DNA of 33,695 nucleotides from the NCBI GenBank assembly GCA_014376445.1, contig JACMRM010000070.1:1-33695 (forward strand), written 5' to 3'. Of this stretch, positions 15,345 to 23,251 are shown piece after piece; the stretch's first letter is position 1; every line of letters begins with the position of its first letter. Source of the stretch: Bacteriovorax sp. Lineage in GTDB: Bacteria; Bdellovibrionota; Bacteriovoracia; Bacteriovoracales; Bacteriovoracaceae. A model generated the notes under the pieces. It saw nothing but the letters and a program-made list of their open reading frames with translations, made no database searches and was not told the origin of the DNA. Position numbers and translations under genes: made by a program.

Positions 15345-17015
15345 CTAAGAATTAATTTTAAGTGACGGCAATTTTAATTTGCTATTTTTAGCTGTCGTAC
15401 GGGCCAGTTCATAGCCAGCATCCGCGTGACGGGCAACTCCCATTCCCGGATCAGAGTTTAAAACTCTCGAAAGTCTCTCATCCATATCTTTTGTTCCGTC
15501 TGCGCAGATAACCATACCAGAGTGCTGAGAGTATCCGATACCGACTCCACCGCCGTGGTGAAATGATGTCCAAGAGGCTCCGTTCATTGTGTTGATCATC
15601 AGGTTTAACAGCGACCAGTCAGAGACAGCATCTGATCCATCCATCATGCCTTCTGTTTCTCTGTTTGGAGAAGTGACTGAACCAGTATCTAAATGATCGC
15701 GACCGATAACAATTGGAGCTTTTACTTTTCCTTCTCTCACCAATTGGTTAAACATTAGCCCTGCTTTTTCACGCTCTCCATAATTCAACCAGCAGATGCG
15801 TGCAGGAAGGCCTTGAAATGCAACCATCTCACTGGCTTTGTTCAACCAGTTGTGAAGTTTTTTATTTTCAGGAAATAATTTTTTCATCGCTTCATCAGTT
15901 ACGCGGATATCATCAGGGTCTCCTGATAAGGCAATCCATCTGAATGGGCCAGATCCTTTGCAGAAAAGTGGTCGGATGTAGGCTGGAACGAATCCTGGAA
16001 AGTCGTAAGCGTTTTTAACACCAGAAACTTTTGCACCTTCGCGCAGGTTATTTCCATAGTCGAAAACATTTGAGCCAGCTTTTAAAAAAGCAAGCATTGT
16101 TATTACGTGATCCCCCATAGTTTTTTGTGAAAGTTCTACATATTTTTTTTGGTCTTTGGATCTTAAGGCAAGAGCTTCTTCTACGGTGATCTTGTTTGGA
16201 AGGTATCCGTTAAGTGGATCGTGAGCAGAAGTCTGATCTGTTACTAAATCAGGAACAATTCCTTTATCTAAAACGTATTTAAAAAAATCTGCTGCGTTTC
16301 CGACAACACCGATAGAGATAGCCTTCTGCTCTTTTTTAGACTTAAGAGCAAGATCGATTGCTTCATCAAATGTATTGCAGAGAACATCAAGATATTTAGT
16401 TTTTAATCTTTTTTCAATTCGCCATTTTTCAACATCACAAGCTAAGCACACACCATTTGCCATTTTTACAGCAAGAGGCTGAGCCCCGCCCATTCCACCG
16501 ATACCGGCAGTTAAAACTAATTTACCTGAAAGATCAGATCCATATCCATAATGTTTTTCAGCTGCGGCCATGAATGTTTCGTACGTCCCTTGAAGAATGC
16601 CCTGAGTGCCGATGTAAATCCATGAACCGGCAGTCATTTGTCCGTACATCATCAGTCCTTCATCTTTTAATTTATTGAAGTGATCCCATGTTGCCCAGTG
16701 AGGAACAAGGTTTGAGTTCGCAATCAAAACACGTGGACCGTGTTCATGAGAAGGCATGATCGCAACCGGTTTTCCTGATTGAATCAATAGTGTTTCATTA
16801 TTTTCTAAATTTTTTAATGAATGAATAATATCCTGAAGTGCCTGATGATTTCTTGCGGCCTGTCCGTTTCCACCGTAAACAATAAGATTGTCTCTATCTT
16901 CAGCAACATCCGGGTGAAGATTGTTTAATAAGCAACGAAGAGCGGCTTCTTGATGCCAGCCCTTACATGTTAGAGTGGAGCCCATTGGAGGAAGTGGGAT
17001 TATTGGTGTGCTCAT
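15345..17015 (-). CDS. hutU: Urocanate hydratase
   Basis: A 556-residue enzyme that adds water to urocanate to give 4-imidazolone-5-propanoate, using tightly bound NAD as an electrophile. Seen directly are the [14 protein letters not shown] start, the MTAGSW...[13 protein letters not shown] block and the NAD loop [10 protein letters not shown] (171-180), then SGMVICADG and [15 protein letters not shown] near the end. Length matches the family. Its ATG overlaps the hutH stop by one base (TAATG), so the two are translationally coupled. No truncation or frameshift is seen. Confidence 0.98.
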   Translation of the reverse strand: MSTPIIPLPPMGSTLTCKGWHQEAALRCLLNNLHPDVAEDRDNLIVYGGNGQAARNHQALQDIIHSLKNLENNETLLIQSGKPVAIMPSHEHGPRVLIANSNLVPHWATWDHFNKLKDEGLMMYGQMTAGSWIYIGTQGILQGTYETFMAAAEKHYGYGSDLSGKLVLTAGIGGMGGAQPLAVKMANGVCLACDVEKWRIEKRLKTKYLDVLCNTFDEAIDLALKSKKEQKAISIGVVGNAADFFKYVLDKGIVPDLVTDQTSAHDPLNGYLPNKITVEEALALRSKDQKKYVELSQKTMGDHVITMLAFLKAGSNVFDYGNNLREGAKVSGVKNAYDFPGFVPAYIRPLFCKGSGPFRWIALSGDPDDIRVTDEAMKKLFPENKKLHNWLNKASEMVAFQGLPARICWLNYGEREKAGLMFNQLVREGKVKAPIVIGRDHLDTGSVTSPNRETEGMMDGSDAVSDWSLLNLMINTMNGASWTSFHHGGGVGIGYSQHSGMVICADGTKDMDERLSRVLNSDPGMGVARHADAGYELARTTAKNSKLKLPSLKINS

Positions 17016-18550
17016 TAGTTTAATACTCCAGTGTGAATTTCAGCGGCCTTTACGATTTCACCACTGTTAATAACTTTCACAATATTGTTAATATCTTTAT
17101 AAAATATTCTGTCTTCATCGATTGTCGGAACGTACTTGCGAATCAGTCCGTAAACTTCTTCAAGGGCCGGAGAAGTTTTTAGCGGACGTTGAAGATCAAG
17201 CGCCTGAGTATTGCAGAGAAGCTCAATCGCTAAAACGTTTTTCGCGTTTTCTATAACTTCATGAAGCTTTCTTCCGGCCGTTACACCCATTGAAACATGA
17301 TCTTCTTTATCAGTAGATGTAGGGACTGAGTCCACACTTGCAGGATGACAAAGATATTTATTTTCTGAAACAAGGGCCGCAGCTGTGACGTGCGCGATCA
17401 TAAGTCCGGAATTTAATCCAGAATTTTTAGTTAAAAATGCTGGAAGCTCAGAAAATACAGGGTTCATCATTTTTTCAATTCTTCTTTCTGCAATGTTGCA
17501 GATTTCTGCAACACCCATTGCAAGATAGTCCATAACAAGTGCAAGAGCTTCACCATGAAAGTTTCCACCAGAAATAACCTCTCCAGTTTCAACGAAGATA
17601 AGTGGATTATCTGTAACAGCATTTAATTCTGTATTTAAAACTTCTTCTGCATGAATCAATGTTTGTCTACAAGCTCCATGGACTTGTGGAACGCAACGAA
17701 GCGAATAAGGATCCTGAACTTTGTGGCAGCCAGGATGAGAATCTTTAAGTGTTGAGCCGATAAGAATTTTATTCAGATTCTCCATACTCGCAATTTGTCC
17801 CTTGTGTGGCTTAAGAGCAGTTATTTTTGGATTGTATGCTTTGTCGGTTCCTTTAACAGAGTCCATTGTTAAAACAGCGCAAATATCGGCGAGCTTCATG
17901 ATCTGTCTTGATTCAAAAACAGCGAGAGCACCGAGTGCGGCCATACAAGCGGTTCCGTTAATAAGGGCAAGACCATCTTTCGGCCCAAGAACAGCAGCTT
18001 GTTTTCCAATCTTATCAATCGCTAATTTTGAATTGATAACTTTTCCATCATACTCAACTTCACCTTCGCCGATTAAGGCTAAAGCAATGTGAGATAGAGG
18101 TGCTAAATCTCCACTAGCACCAACAGATCCTTTTTCAGGAACAACTGGAGTGATATCATGATTTAAAAAATCTAAAAGCAATTCTACAGTGTGCGGCTCA
18201 ACTCCGGAAAATCCAGAGATCAGACAGTTCGCACGTAAAAGCATAATCGCGCGAGTGATCTCACAACTGAAGGCTTTACCCACACCAGTACAGTGAGAGC
18301 GGATTAAGTTTAATTGAAGTTGAGCAATATCGCCTTCAGCAATGTGCTTGCTCGAAAGAGCGCCGAAGCCGGTGTTGATTCCGTAAACCGGAGCACCCTT
18401 TTTTACGATCTCAAAAACGAAGGCACGTGAAGCTTTCATTTTTGTCATCGCTTGTGGATCGATAGAAAGTATTACACTTCCTTTTTTTGCATGGGCCACT
18501 TTATGGACTTGATCAATAGTAAGTGACTGGCCGTTTAGAATGATATTCAT
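17015..18550 (-). CDS. hutH: Histidine ammonia-lyase
   Basis: A 511-residue enzyme that converts L-histidine to urocanate and ammonia, the first step of histidine use. The MIO cofactor is formed from Ala145-Ser146-Gly147 in [16 protein letters not shown]. Typical are [10 protein letters not shown] at about 56-65, the QDPYSLRC motif, and EDHVSMG near 415. First gene of the hut cluster, which continues into hutU and hutI; no hutG, hutF or hutC is seen in the window, so the final step to glutamate is encoded elsewhere or absent. A short hairpin lies in its leader (18562-18577). Confidence 0.98.
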   Translation of the reverse strand: MNIILNGQSLTIDQVHKVAHAKKGSVILSIDPQAMTKMKASRAFVFEIVKKGAPVYGINTGFGALSSKHIAEGDIAQLQLNLIRSHCTGVGKAFSCEITRAIMLLRANCLISGFSGVEPHTVELLLDFLNHDITPVVPEKGSVGASGDLAPLSHIALALIGEGEVEYDGKVINSKLAIDKIGKQAAVLGPKDGLALINGTACMAALGALAVFESRQIMKLADICAVLTMDSVKGTDKAYNPKITALKPHKGQIASMENLNKILIGSTLKDSHPGCHKVQDPYSLRCVPQVHGACRQTLIHAEEVLNTELNAVTDNPLIFVETGEVISGGNFHGEALALVMDYLAMGVAEICNIAERRIEKMMNPVFSELPAFLTKNSGLNSGLMIAHVTAAALVSENKYLCHPASVDSVPTSTDKEDHVSMGVTAGRKLHEVIENAKNVLAIELLCNTQALDLQRPLKTSPALEEVYGLIRKYVPTIDEDRIFYKDINNIVKVINSGEIVKAAEIHTGVLN

Positions 18551-18561
18551 ATGTACTCACA

Positions 18562-18577
18562 AGGGTTAAAATACCCT
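18562..18577 (-). other. Small inverted repeat ahead of hutH
   Basis: AGGGT (18562-18566) and ACCCT (18573-18577) are exact complements around a 6-base AT-rich loop, 12 bases upstream of the hutH start codon. A further ACAAT/ATTGT pair lies at 18584-18605. Either could be an operator or leader structure for histidine-responsive control, but the arms are short and could be chance. No consensus promoter was convincing in this 89-base gap. Confidence 0.3.
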
Positions 18578-18639
18578 GATCCTACAATGAAAAGTTGTGA
18601 ATTGTAATGGTGTTTTGCTTCACATTTTTGAGCAGGAAA

Positions 18640-19095
18640 TTAAGCCGCCTGAAAAGCTTCTTTCGGGTATTTCTGGATCATCTGGTTGATCACCAGGATG
18701 GCCTTAGTATTGTTGTAGTGCTTGCACCAGTGAGTAAGGGATTTTTTCTTGTAATCGCAATAGAGAAGCTGAGGATTGGACTCAATTGCTTCTGTAAGGG
18801 ACTGGAGGTGGTTCATATGGATAAACAAGATGAGTCGGTCGATCTCTTTAGGCTGCTCATAGATTTCACGAAGGTCCGCACGTTTGTCGACTTTTTTAAT
18901 CTTAAAGGCCATATAAATAAAAACACAAAAAAAGAGTTTATGAACAAAAAGAGAAATACAGCAGATAAAAAGAAGCGCCCAGTAATCATTGGCAATCAAG
19001 CGCATTTCTCTTGGGTCAGTCATTTTTGAAAAACGCTTATTCCACAAAGAGTTTTTAGAGTAATTAAATAGTTTATTGAAATCTTTAAATCGCAT
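18640..19095 (-). CDS. Small membrane protein with a C-terminal ankyrin-like repeat
   Basis: I recognise no named family. The 151-residue product has a hydrophobic span at about 37-63 (YWALLFICCISLFVHKLFFC and on), then a charged region with KIDRL-like text. The C-terminal 45 residues (LQSLTEAIESNPQLLYCDYKKKSLTHWCKHYNN) read like one ankyrin unit: helix, ESNP turn, D-x-K-x-x-S-L-T-H-W-C. A single ankyrin unit is normally too few to fold alone, so it may pair with another protein. ATG 19095 is preferred over a GTG at 19137, which would put the palindrome at 19102-19121 in the coding part; neither has a clear ribosome site. It lies 89 bases upstream of hutH on the same strand. Confidence 0.65.
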   Translation of the reverse strand: MRFKDFNKLFNYSKNSLWNKRFSKMTDPREMRLIANDYWALLFICCISLFVHKLFFCVFIYMAFKIKKVDKRADLREIYEQPKEIDRLILFIHMNHLQSLTEAIESNPQLLYCDYKKKSLTHWCKHYNNTKAILVINQMIQKYPKEAFQAA

Positions 19096-19101
19096 TAGAA
19101 G

Positions 19102-19121
19102 CAGTCTAAAGCTTAAGACTG
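19102..19121 (-). promoter_or_regulatory. 20-bp near-palindrome upstream of the ankyrin-like gene
   Basis: CAGTCTAAAGCTTAAGACTG is self-complementary at 18 of 20 positions, with mismatches only at positions 7 and 14. It begins 6 bases upstream of ATG 19095, where a bound dimer or a hairpin in the leader could affect expression. It has the size of a classical operator, but it is a single copy. Confidence 0.35.
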
Positions 19122-19166
19122 TACATTCCAAGCACACATCTAACTAGTTAAATTTGGCACGCCGGT

Positions 19167-19208
19167 GGCAAAAGATTAGGCAAAAAATTGCCAGAAAAAG
19201 ATGGCAAA
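19167..19208 (-). terminator. Weak terminator or GGCAAA repeats after rpe
   Basis: The 78-base gap after rpe contains GGCAAA at 19167, 19179 and 19203, i.e. at multiples of 12 bases, with GGCAA/TTGCC at 19179-19192 forming a 5-bp stem around 4 bases on the minus strand, with T-rich sequence on both sides. It may end the six-gene operon weakly. The 12-base period may be chance. Confidence 0.35.
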
Positions 19209-19215
19209 CCAGTTT

Positions 19216-19872
19216 TTAAAATGATCGAAGAGATTCAACTTTATTTTTGTAGTTATCTTTGGTCGTTTTAAAAACGTATGAACCCGCAACTAGATTATCT
19301 GCCCCTGCCGCAATAAGCTCTTTGGCGTTCTTGTCAGTCACACCACCATCAACTTGAATTTGAAAATGAGCGCCGAGAGATTTTCTTTTTTTAGCAAGCT
19401 CTTTGATTTTATCATAAGCAGCAGGCATAAAAGATTGCCCGCCGAATCCTGGTTCAACAGACATGACTAAAACTAAATCTACTGCTTTTAAAATTTCATC
19501 AGAAAGTTTGCTTACAGAAGTTTTGGGTTTGATCGAAATTCCCACACTCGGATAATTTATTTTCAAGTTTTTAATCAGTGACATTGAATCAAGGGCGGCT
19601 TCAACATGAAAAGTAAAATTATGAATGCCGGCATTCTTTAAAGTTTCTCCGTAAAATTCCGGATTCGTTACCATGAAGTGAGCATCGCATTTATGGGGAG
19701 ATTTTTTTGTAATGAGTTCAATGACAGGGTGTCCGAAAGTCAGGTTAGGAACAAAGTGACCATCCATAATGTCTAAATGAAACCATAAATCCTTCACACC
19801 TTCAAAGGCCATGAGCTCAAATTCCATATTTAAAAAATCGCATGCTAAAAGACTTGGTGAAATAATTGTCAT
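19216..19872 (-). CDS. rpe: Ribulose-phosphate 3-epimerase
   Basis: A 218-residue TIM-barrel metalloenzyme that interconverts ribulose 5-phosphate and xylulose 5-phosphate in the pentose phosphate pathway. Family motifs are SPSLLACDF at the N-terminus, the metal-site HLDIMDGHFVPN (His and Asp ligands), CDAHFMV, SVEPGFGGQSF and QVDGGV, then a phosphate-binding GADNLVAGSYVF. Length is normal. It begins 6 bases after fmt and is the last gene of the tight minus-strand operon. Confidence 0.97.
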   Translation of the reverse strand: MTIISPSLLACDFLNMEFELMAFEGVKDLWFHLDIMDGHFVPNLTFGHPVIELITKKSPHKCDAHFMVTNPEFYGETLKNAGIHNFTFHVEAALDSMSLIKNLKINYPSVGISIKPKTSVSKLSDEILKAVDLVLVMSVEPGFGGQSFMPAAYDKIKELAKKRKSLGAHFQIQVDGGVTDKNAKELIAAGADNLVAGSYVFKTTKDNYKNKVESLRSF

Positions 19873-19878
19873 AAAAAT

Positions 19879-20826
19879 TTACGGATTGAGAGTAATCTCA
19901 CCGCCCTTATTTTTCAGGCCATTTAATAATTCAGTGTCAGTGCAGATTTTTTTTCCTTCTAACTGAACTTTCGTTAGTCGGATCGAGCAGTCAGAAAGGC
20001 CTACGGACAAAAATCCATGTTCGATGGAAGTTTCACCAGGCTTTAATATTCGTTGTAATTTTTCAATAGCATATACTTTCAAGCGCTGTGAGTTCAGGTA
20101 GCAGTAAGTTCCGGGCCACGGATCAAGCGCACGAACTTGATTATGAAGTTTTTTATAATCAGATTCTTTAAAGTTTAAAAATCCATCTTCTTTTTTTAAT
20201 GTCGGAGCGAAGCTTACATCAAAAGGATTTTGAGGTGTGAAAACCAATTTATTGTTTTGAATTTTTTCAATTAAAGCCTTTGTACTGATACCTGCCTGAA
20301 GTTTAAGTCGGTTGTATAAACTTTCTCCGTTTTCGTCAGGAGCAATATTAATCTCATCGAAGTGAACAAGGTCACCGGCATCCATTGTTTTTACCATCTT
20401 TTGAATTGAAACACCGGTCGATGAGTCGCCATTTAAAAGAGCGTATTGAATAGGTGCAGCCCCTCTATATTTTGGAAGAATAGAAGTGTGGATATTAAAA
20501 CAGCCAAGTTTTGGCATTGTCAAAACGCGTGAGCCTAAAAACTGAGCGAATGCTAAAACCAGATAAAAATCTATTTCCATGGTCTCAAGTTTCGTTAAAA
20601 TTTCTTCTTCGCGATTTATATTTTCAATCTGGAATAAGCGAATGTTGTGGGTCTTGGCAAACTCAGCAACGGGAGGAGATTTTAATTCCTGTCCACGGCC
20701 AGCAGGTCTGTCCGGCATAGTGATGACGCCGACGAGATTAATGGCCGGATTTTGATACAGCTCTTCAAGTGTGGGCACAGAAAAGTCAGGGGTCCCACAA
20801 AAAACAACGTTAAGTTTCTTAGTCAT
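19879..20826 (-). CDS. fmt: Methionyl-tRNA formyltransferase
   Basis: A 315-residue enzyme that formylates initiator Met-tRNA with 10-formyl-tetrahydrofolate before translation begins. The N-terminal domain has VVFCGTPDFSVPTL, and the active-site text FNIHTSILPKYRGAAPIQ with the conserved Asn and His, and TMDAGDLV. The C-terminal OB-like tRNA-binding domain contains VRALDPWPGTYCYL. Its ATG overlaps the def stop by one base (TAATG), the classic def-fmt pairing in which formyl is added and later removed. Length is normal. Confidence 0.97.
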   Translation of the reverse strand: MTKKLNVVFCGTPDFSVPTLEELYQNPAINLVGVITMPDRPAGRGQELKSPPVAEFAKTHNIRLFQIENINREEEILTKLETMEIDFYLVLAFAQFLGSRVLTMPKLGCFNIHTSILPKYRGAAPIQYALLNGDSSTGVSIQKMVKTMDAGDLVHFDEINIAPDENGESLYNRLKLQAGISTKALIEKIQNNKLVFTPQNPFDVSFAPTLKKEDGFLNFKESDYKKLHNQVRALDPWPGTYCYLNSQRLKVYAIEKLQRILKPGETSIEHGFLSVGLSDCSIRLTKVQLEGKKICTDTELLNGLKNKGGEITLNP

Positions 20827-21410
20827 TATTTCTTCTTTTGTTTTTTAAGGAATTTTTTCTCGATTAATTGTTTTTTTAAAAAACTAAGTCTTTCGATAAA
20901 AACAATTCCATCAAGATGGTCATTTTCGTGTTGAAGGCATACAGAGAGAAGTTCATCTGCTTCAATCTTGTGATGATTACCGAACATATCCTGGTATTCC
21001 ATTGTTACAAATTCAGCACGCTTCACATCTTCATAAACACCGGGGACGCTCAAGCATCCTTCTTCATGAATACTTTCACCGGATTTTTCTCTGAAGACAG
21101 GATTGATAACAACAATTGGCTTAAAGTCAAAATATCTATATTCTGTTATTCCATCAGGAAGAGTAACTTTTTCTCTTTCAAACTCTATGTCCATAACAAA
21201 CATTCTGATGCTCACGCCAACCTGTGGAGCGGCGAGGCCAATTCCAGGTGCATGGTACATAGTATAAAACATGTCTTTGATAAGACTTCTAAGTTCATCA
21301 TTAAATTCAGTAACCGGAGCGGCCACCTTTTTCAGGATTGGAGCAGGATAGGTTGAAATAGGAAGCTTTGTGCCAACTAATTCATAATTTTCTAAAAAGT
21401 TCTCTTTCAT
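20826..21410 (-). CDS. def: Peptide deformylase
   Basis: A 194-residue metalloprotease-fold enzyme that removes the N-formyl group from new proteins. All three family motifs are present: GIGLAAPQVG, EGCLSVPG (metal Cys) and QHENDHLDG (the HExxH pair of His and catalytic Glu). About 16 residues precede the usual I-x-x-YPAPIL start; the ATG has no well-spaced ribosome site but no better in-frame start is seen. The C-terminus is Lys-rich (KKQLIEKKFLKKQKKK). It precedes and is translationally coupled to fmt and follows lptF/G by 19 bases. Confidence 0.97.
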   Translation of the reverse strand: MKENFLENYELVGTKLPISTYPAPILKKVAAPVTEFNDELRSLIKDMFYTMYHAPGIGLAAPQVGVSIRMFVMDIEFEREKVTLPDGITEYRYFDFKPIVVINPVFREKSGESIHEEGCLSVPGVYEDVKRAEFVTMEYQDMFGNHHKIEADELLSVCLQHENDHLDGIVFIERLSFLKKQLIEKKFLKKQKKK

Positions 21411-21429
21411 CTCTATTAAATATCACAAA

Positions 21430-22533
21430 TCAACGCAATTTGCGATGGTAAATAAAATAGAAAGAAAGGTAGATAACAAACAAAGACGGTACACCAAAAG
21501 TGGCGACTACCGCTGGGATTTTGCTGGTTTGCCCTAAGGTCATAAAATACGAATAAACAAACCAATAGATAAAAGTGAAACTTAATACAAAAGCAATGTT
21601 TGATCCGAACGAGCTGTTTCTGCGGTTAGGATTAAACAGTGCCACAGAAGCAAGAATAGCGAGTACTAAACAAGTAAAACCTGAAGAAAACTTGTCGAGA
21701 AAGGTTACAAAATACTCACTATCATTGATTCCATTCGTGCGTAAAACAGCGATGTAATCATACAGACGCCAGATATTCAGCGTAGAAATATCAGCGTTGA
21801 TTTTTTTAAAATCATTTATTGTTTCTTTTAGTGGAAAAATTTTTTCATGAAACGGGCTGGGCTCAGGAAAAGTTTTATTCTCCAGATTTGTTACATGCAT
21901 TCCCTTATTTAAAAGCCATGAATTTCCTTCAATATACTTTGCTGAGTCTGCAGTAACTTCTTCAGAGAATTTAAAACTGGTATTGTAATAATAAAGTGAA
22001 AGATCATAGATAATATTTTTTTTATCGTCGAACGAGCTATATGAAAAGAAGTAATCTTGTCCTTTAAACCAAATTCGACCGGATTTCATGGCATTAATTG
22101 AGACGGAGCTGTTCTTTGCTTTGCGGACAATCGATGGAATATTTGTCATTTCTGATTGCTGATGTTTTGTATAGGGAACCAGATAGCCGTTGATGAAAAA
22201 TAGCGTGGTTCCAACTATTGCGCCGATGATCCCGATACAAAGAACAAACTGTCTTCTCGAAAACCCGCTGGCAAATATGGCCGTCAGCTCGTTTCGGCTT
22301 TTTAATTTGTTAATTGAGAATAGAGAAGCAATCAGGCAGGACACCGGAAAAATCCTGATCAAGAATGTCGGAATTTCCAATGCCAGGTCGATAAGAATAT
22401 TTCTTATCTCGTTGGTTGCTTTCAAGAGACCGGTTAAAATTTGTCCTAATGAAAGAACCATCAACAGGATAAACACGGCACCAAAAAAAAATGTAAGCCA
22501 TTCTTTAAGAATGAGTTTTCTTATCGTGAACAT
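21430..22533 (-). CDS. LptF/LptG family permease
   Basis: A 367-residue protein with the YjgP/YjgQ layout: two membrane spans, a Leu-Lys-Ser-Arg-Asn-Glu loop (LKSRNELTAIFASGFSRRQF), a third span, a periplasmic beta region (about 130-260) and three C-terminal spans. LptF and LptG form the inner-membrane channel of the LPS transporter with LptB, which drives lipopolysaccharide towards LptA and the outer surface. The sequence does not let me decide between F and G; the partner is not in the window. AAGG precedes the ATG, and its 5' end overlaps the upstream CFI-box-like gene by 29 bases. Confidence 0.9.
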   Translation of the reverse strand: MFTIRKLILKEWLTFFFGAVFILLMVLSLGQILTGLLKATNEIRNILIDLALEIPTFLIRIFPVSCLIASLFSINKLKSRNELTAIFASGFSRRQFVLCIGIIGAIVGTTLFFINGYLVPYTKHQQSEMTNIPSIVRKAKNSSVSINAMKSGRIWFKGQDYFFSYSSFDDKKNIIYDLSLYYYNTSFKFSEEVTADSAKYIEGNSWLLNKGMHVTNLENKTFPEPSPFHEKIFPLKETINDFKKINADISTLNIWRLYDYIAVLRTNGINDSEYFVTFLDKFSSGFTCLVLAILASVALFNPNRRNSSFGSNIAFVLSFTFIYWFVYSYFMTLGQTSKIPAVVATFGVPSLFVIYLSFYFIYHRKLR

Positions 22534-23242
22534 AAGACCTTATGAAAAAAACAAAAGTTGATAGAGTCGGACGCGCCACTAAAGAATTGAAAAGAAATTT
22601 TATCTTAGGTCGTTTTTCCAGCGATTCAACCAAAGCAGGAGAAAAAGAATAATAGAAGTCTATGAAATCCATGCCGAGATTGTATTTAGAGATTTTCATT
22701 TTGAAACGCCGAAGCACTTCAGTTTTCTCATCTTCAAAACCAAAACACATCGTTGCAACATAACAGCGTTTCGCACTGATCTGGATCTTGTGATAAGCAG
22801 CCTCAAAAGCTTTTATATTGTGAGCTTGCTTTTTATTGATGAATTTACGAATGATCTGAGCATTGACGTGTTGATATTTGAAGCCGATTGAAAATTTCAT
22901 AAATTGATCTAAACATCTGAAGCAGTCACGCTGAAGATTCGGGCTTCGGTCGTAAGCTTTCGCAAGATCCCAGTAAGCGTGGCTGATCAGTAGTAGCTCA
23001 GTCATATCTTTTACCGCGTTAAAGAGGGTGGGAGTCAGGCGGTCTTCTGTTGTATCGAAGTATAGAGCGAGAATACCAAGATATTTATTGTAGGAGTCCA
23101 CGGCCTGGGCCATGCGGTCTTCCTTAACAAATACCTGTGCACGCTTCAGGTGAGTCAGACGCGTTCGATAGAGCTCAACAACTTGCTCTCTTTTTTTCTC
23201 GTCTTTTAAATCTTTAGCGTCCGTTTTTTTCTTGATTGCCAA
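22505..23242 (-). CDS. Protein with a CFI-box-like C-terminal domain
   Basis: Function unknown. The 245-residue product begins with a Lys/Asp/Glu-rich stretch and has a helical, TPR-like middle part (about 20-125: repeated Leu, Tyr and Ala, as in AQAVDSYNKYLGIL). From about 157 it shows CYVATMCFG, then VLRRFKM, GMDFIDFYYSFSPALVESLEKRP, matching the order and spacing of the CFI-box C-terminal domain (Cys-Phe/Tyr-Ile/Val-Ala-Thr ... Leu-Arg-x-Phe-Arg ... Tyr-Tyr-x-x-Ser-Pro). The start is TTG (23240-23242) with AAGGA ending 7 bases before it; this ribosome site overlaps the upstream stop. It lies in the lpt-def-fmt-rpe operon, overlapping lptF/G. Confidence 0.75.
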   Translation of the reverse strand: MAIKKKTDAKDLKDEKKREQVVELYRTRLTHLKRAQVFVKEDRMAQAVDSYNKYLGILALYFDTTEDRLTPTLFNAVKDMTELLLISHAYWDLAKAYDRSPNLQRDCFRCLDQFMKFSIGFKYQHVNAQIIRKFINKKQAHNIKAFEAAYHKIQISAKRCYVATMCFGFEDEKTEVLRRFKMKISKYNLGMDFIDFYYSFSPALVESLEKRPKIKFLFNSLVARPTLSTFVFFIRSYVHDKKTHS

Positions 23243-23251
23243 TGCTGATCC

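Noticed and set aside
18553-18562. GTACTCACAA shared between the hutH leader and the HTH gene region (5431-5440)
   Set aside because: Ten-base match only, with different context and orientation relative to the genes; chance is sufficient.
22310-22561. Small ORFs opposite and out of frame in lptF/G
   Set aside because: They overlap a well-supported membrane protein gene and show no protein-like composition.
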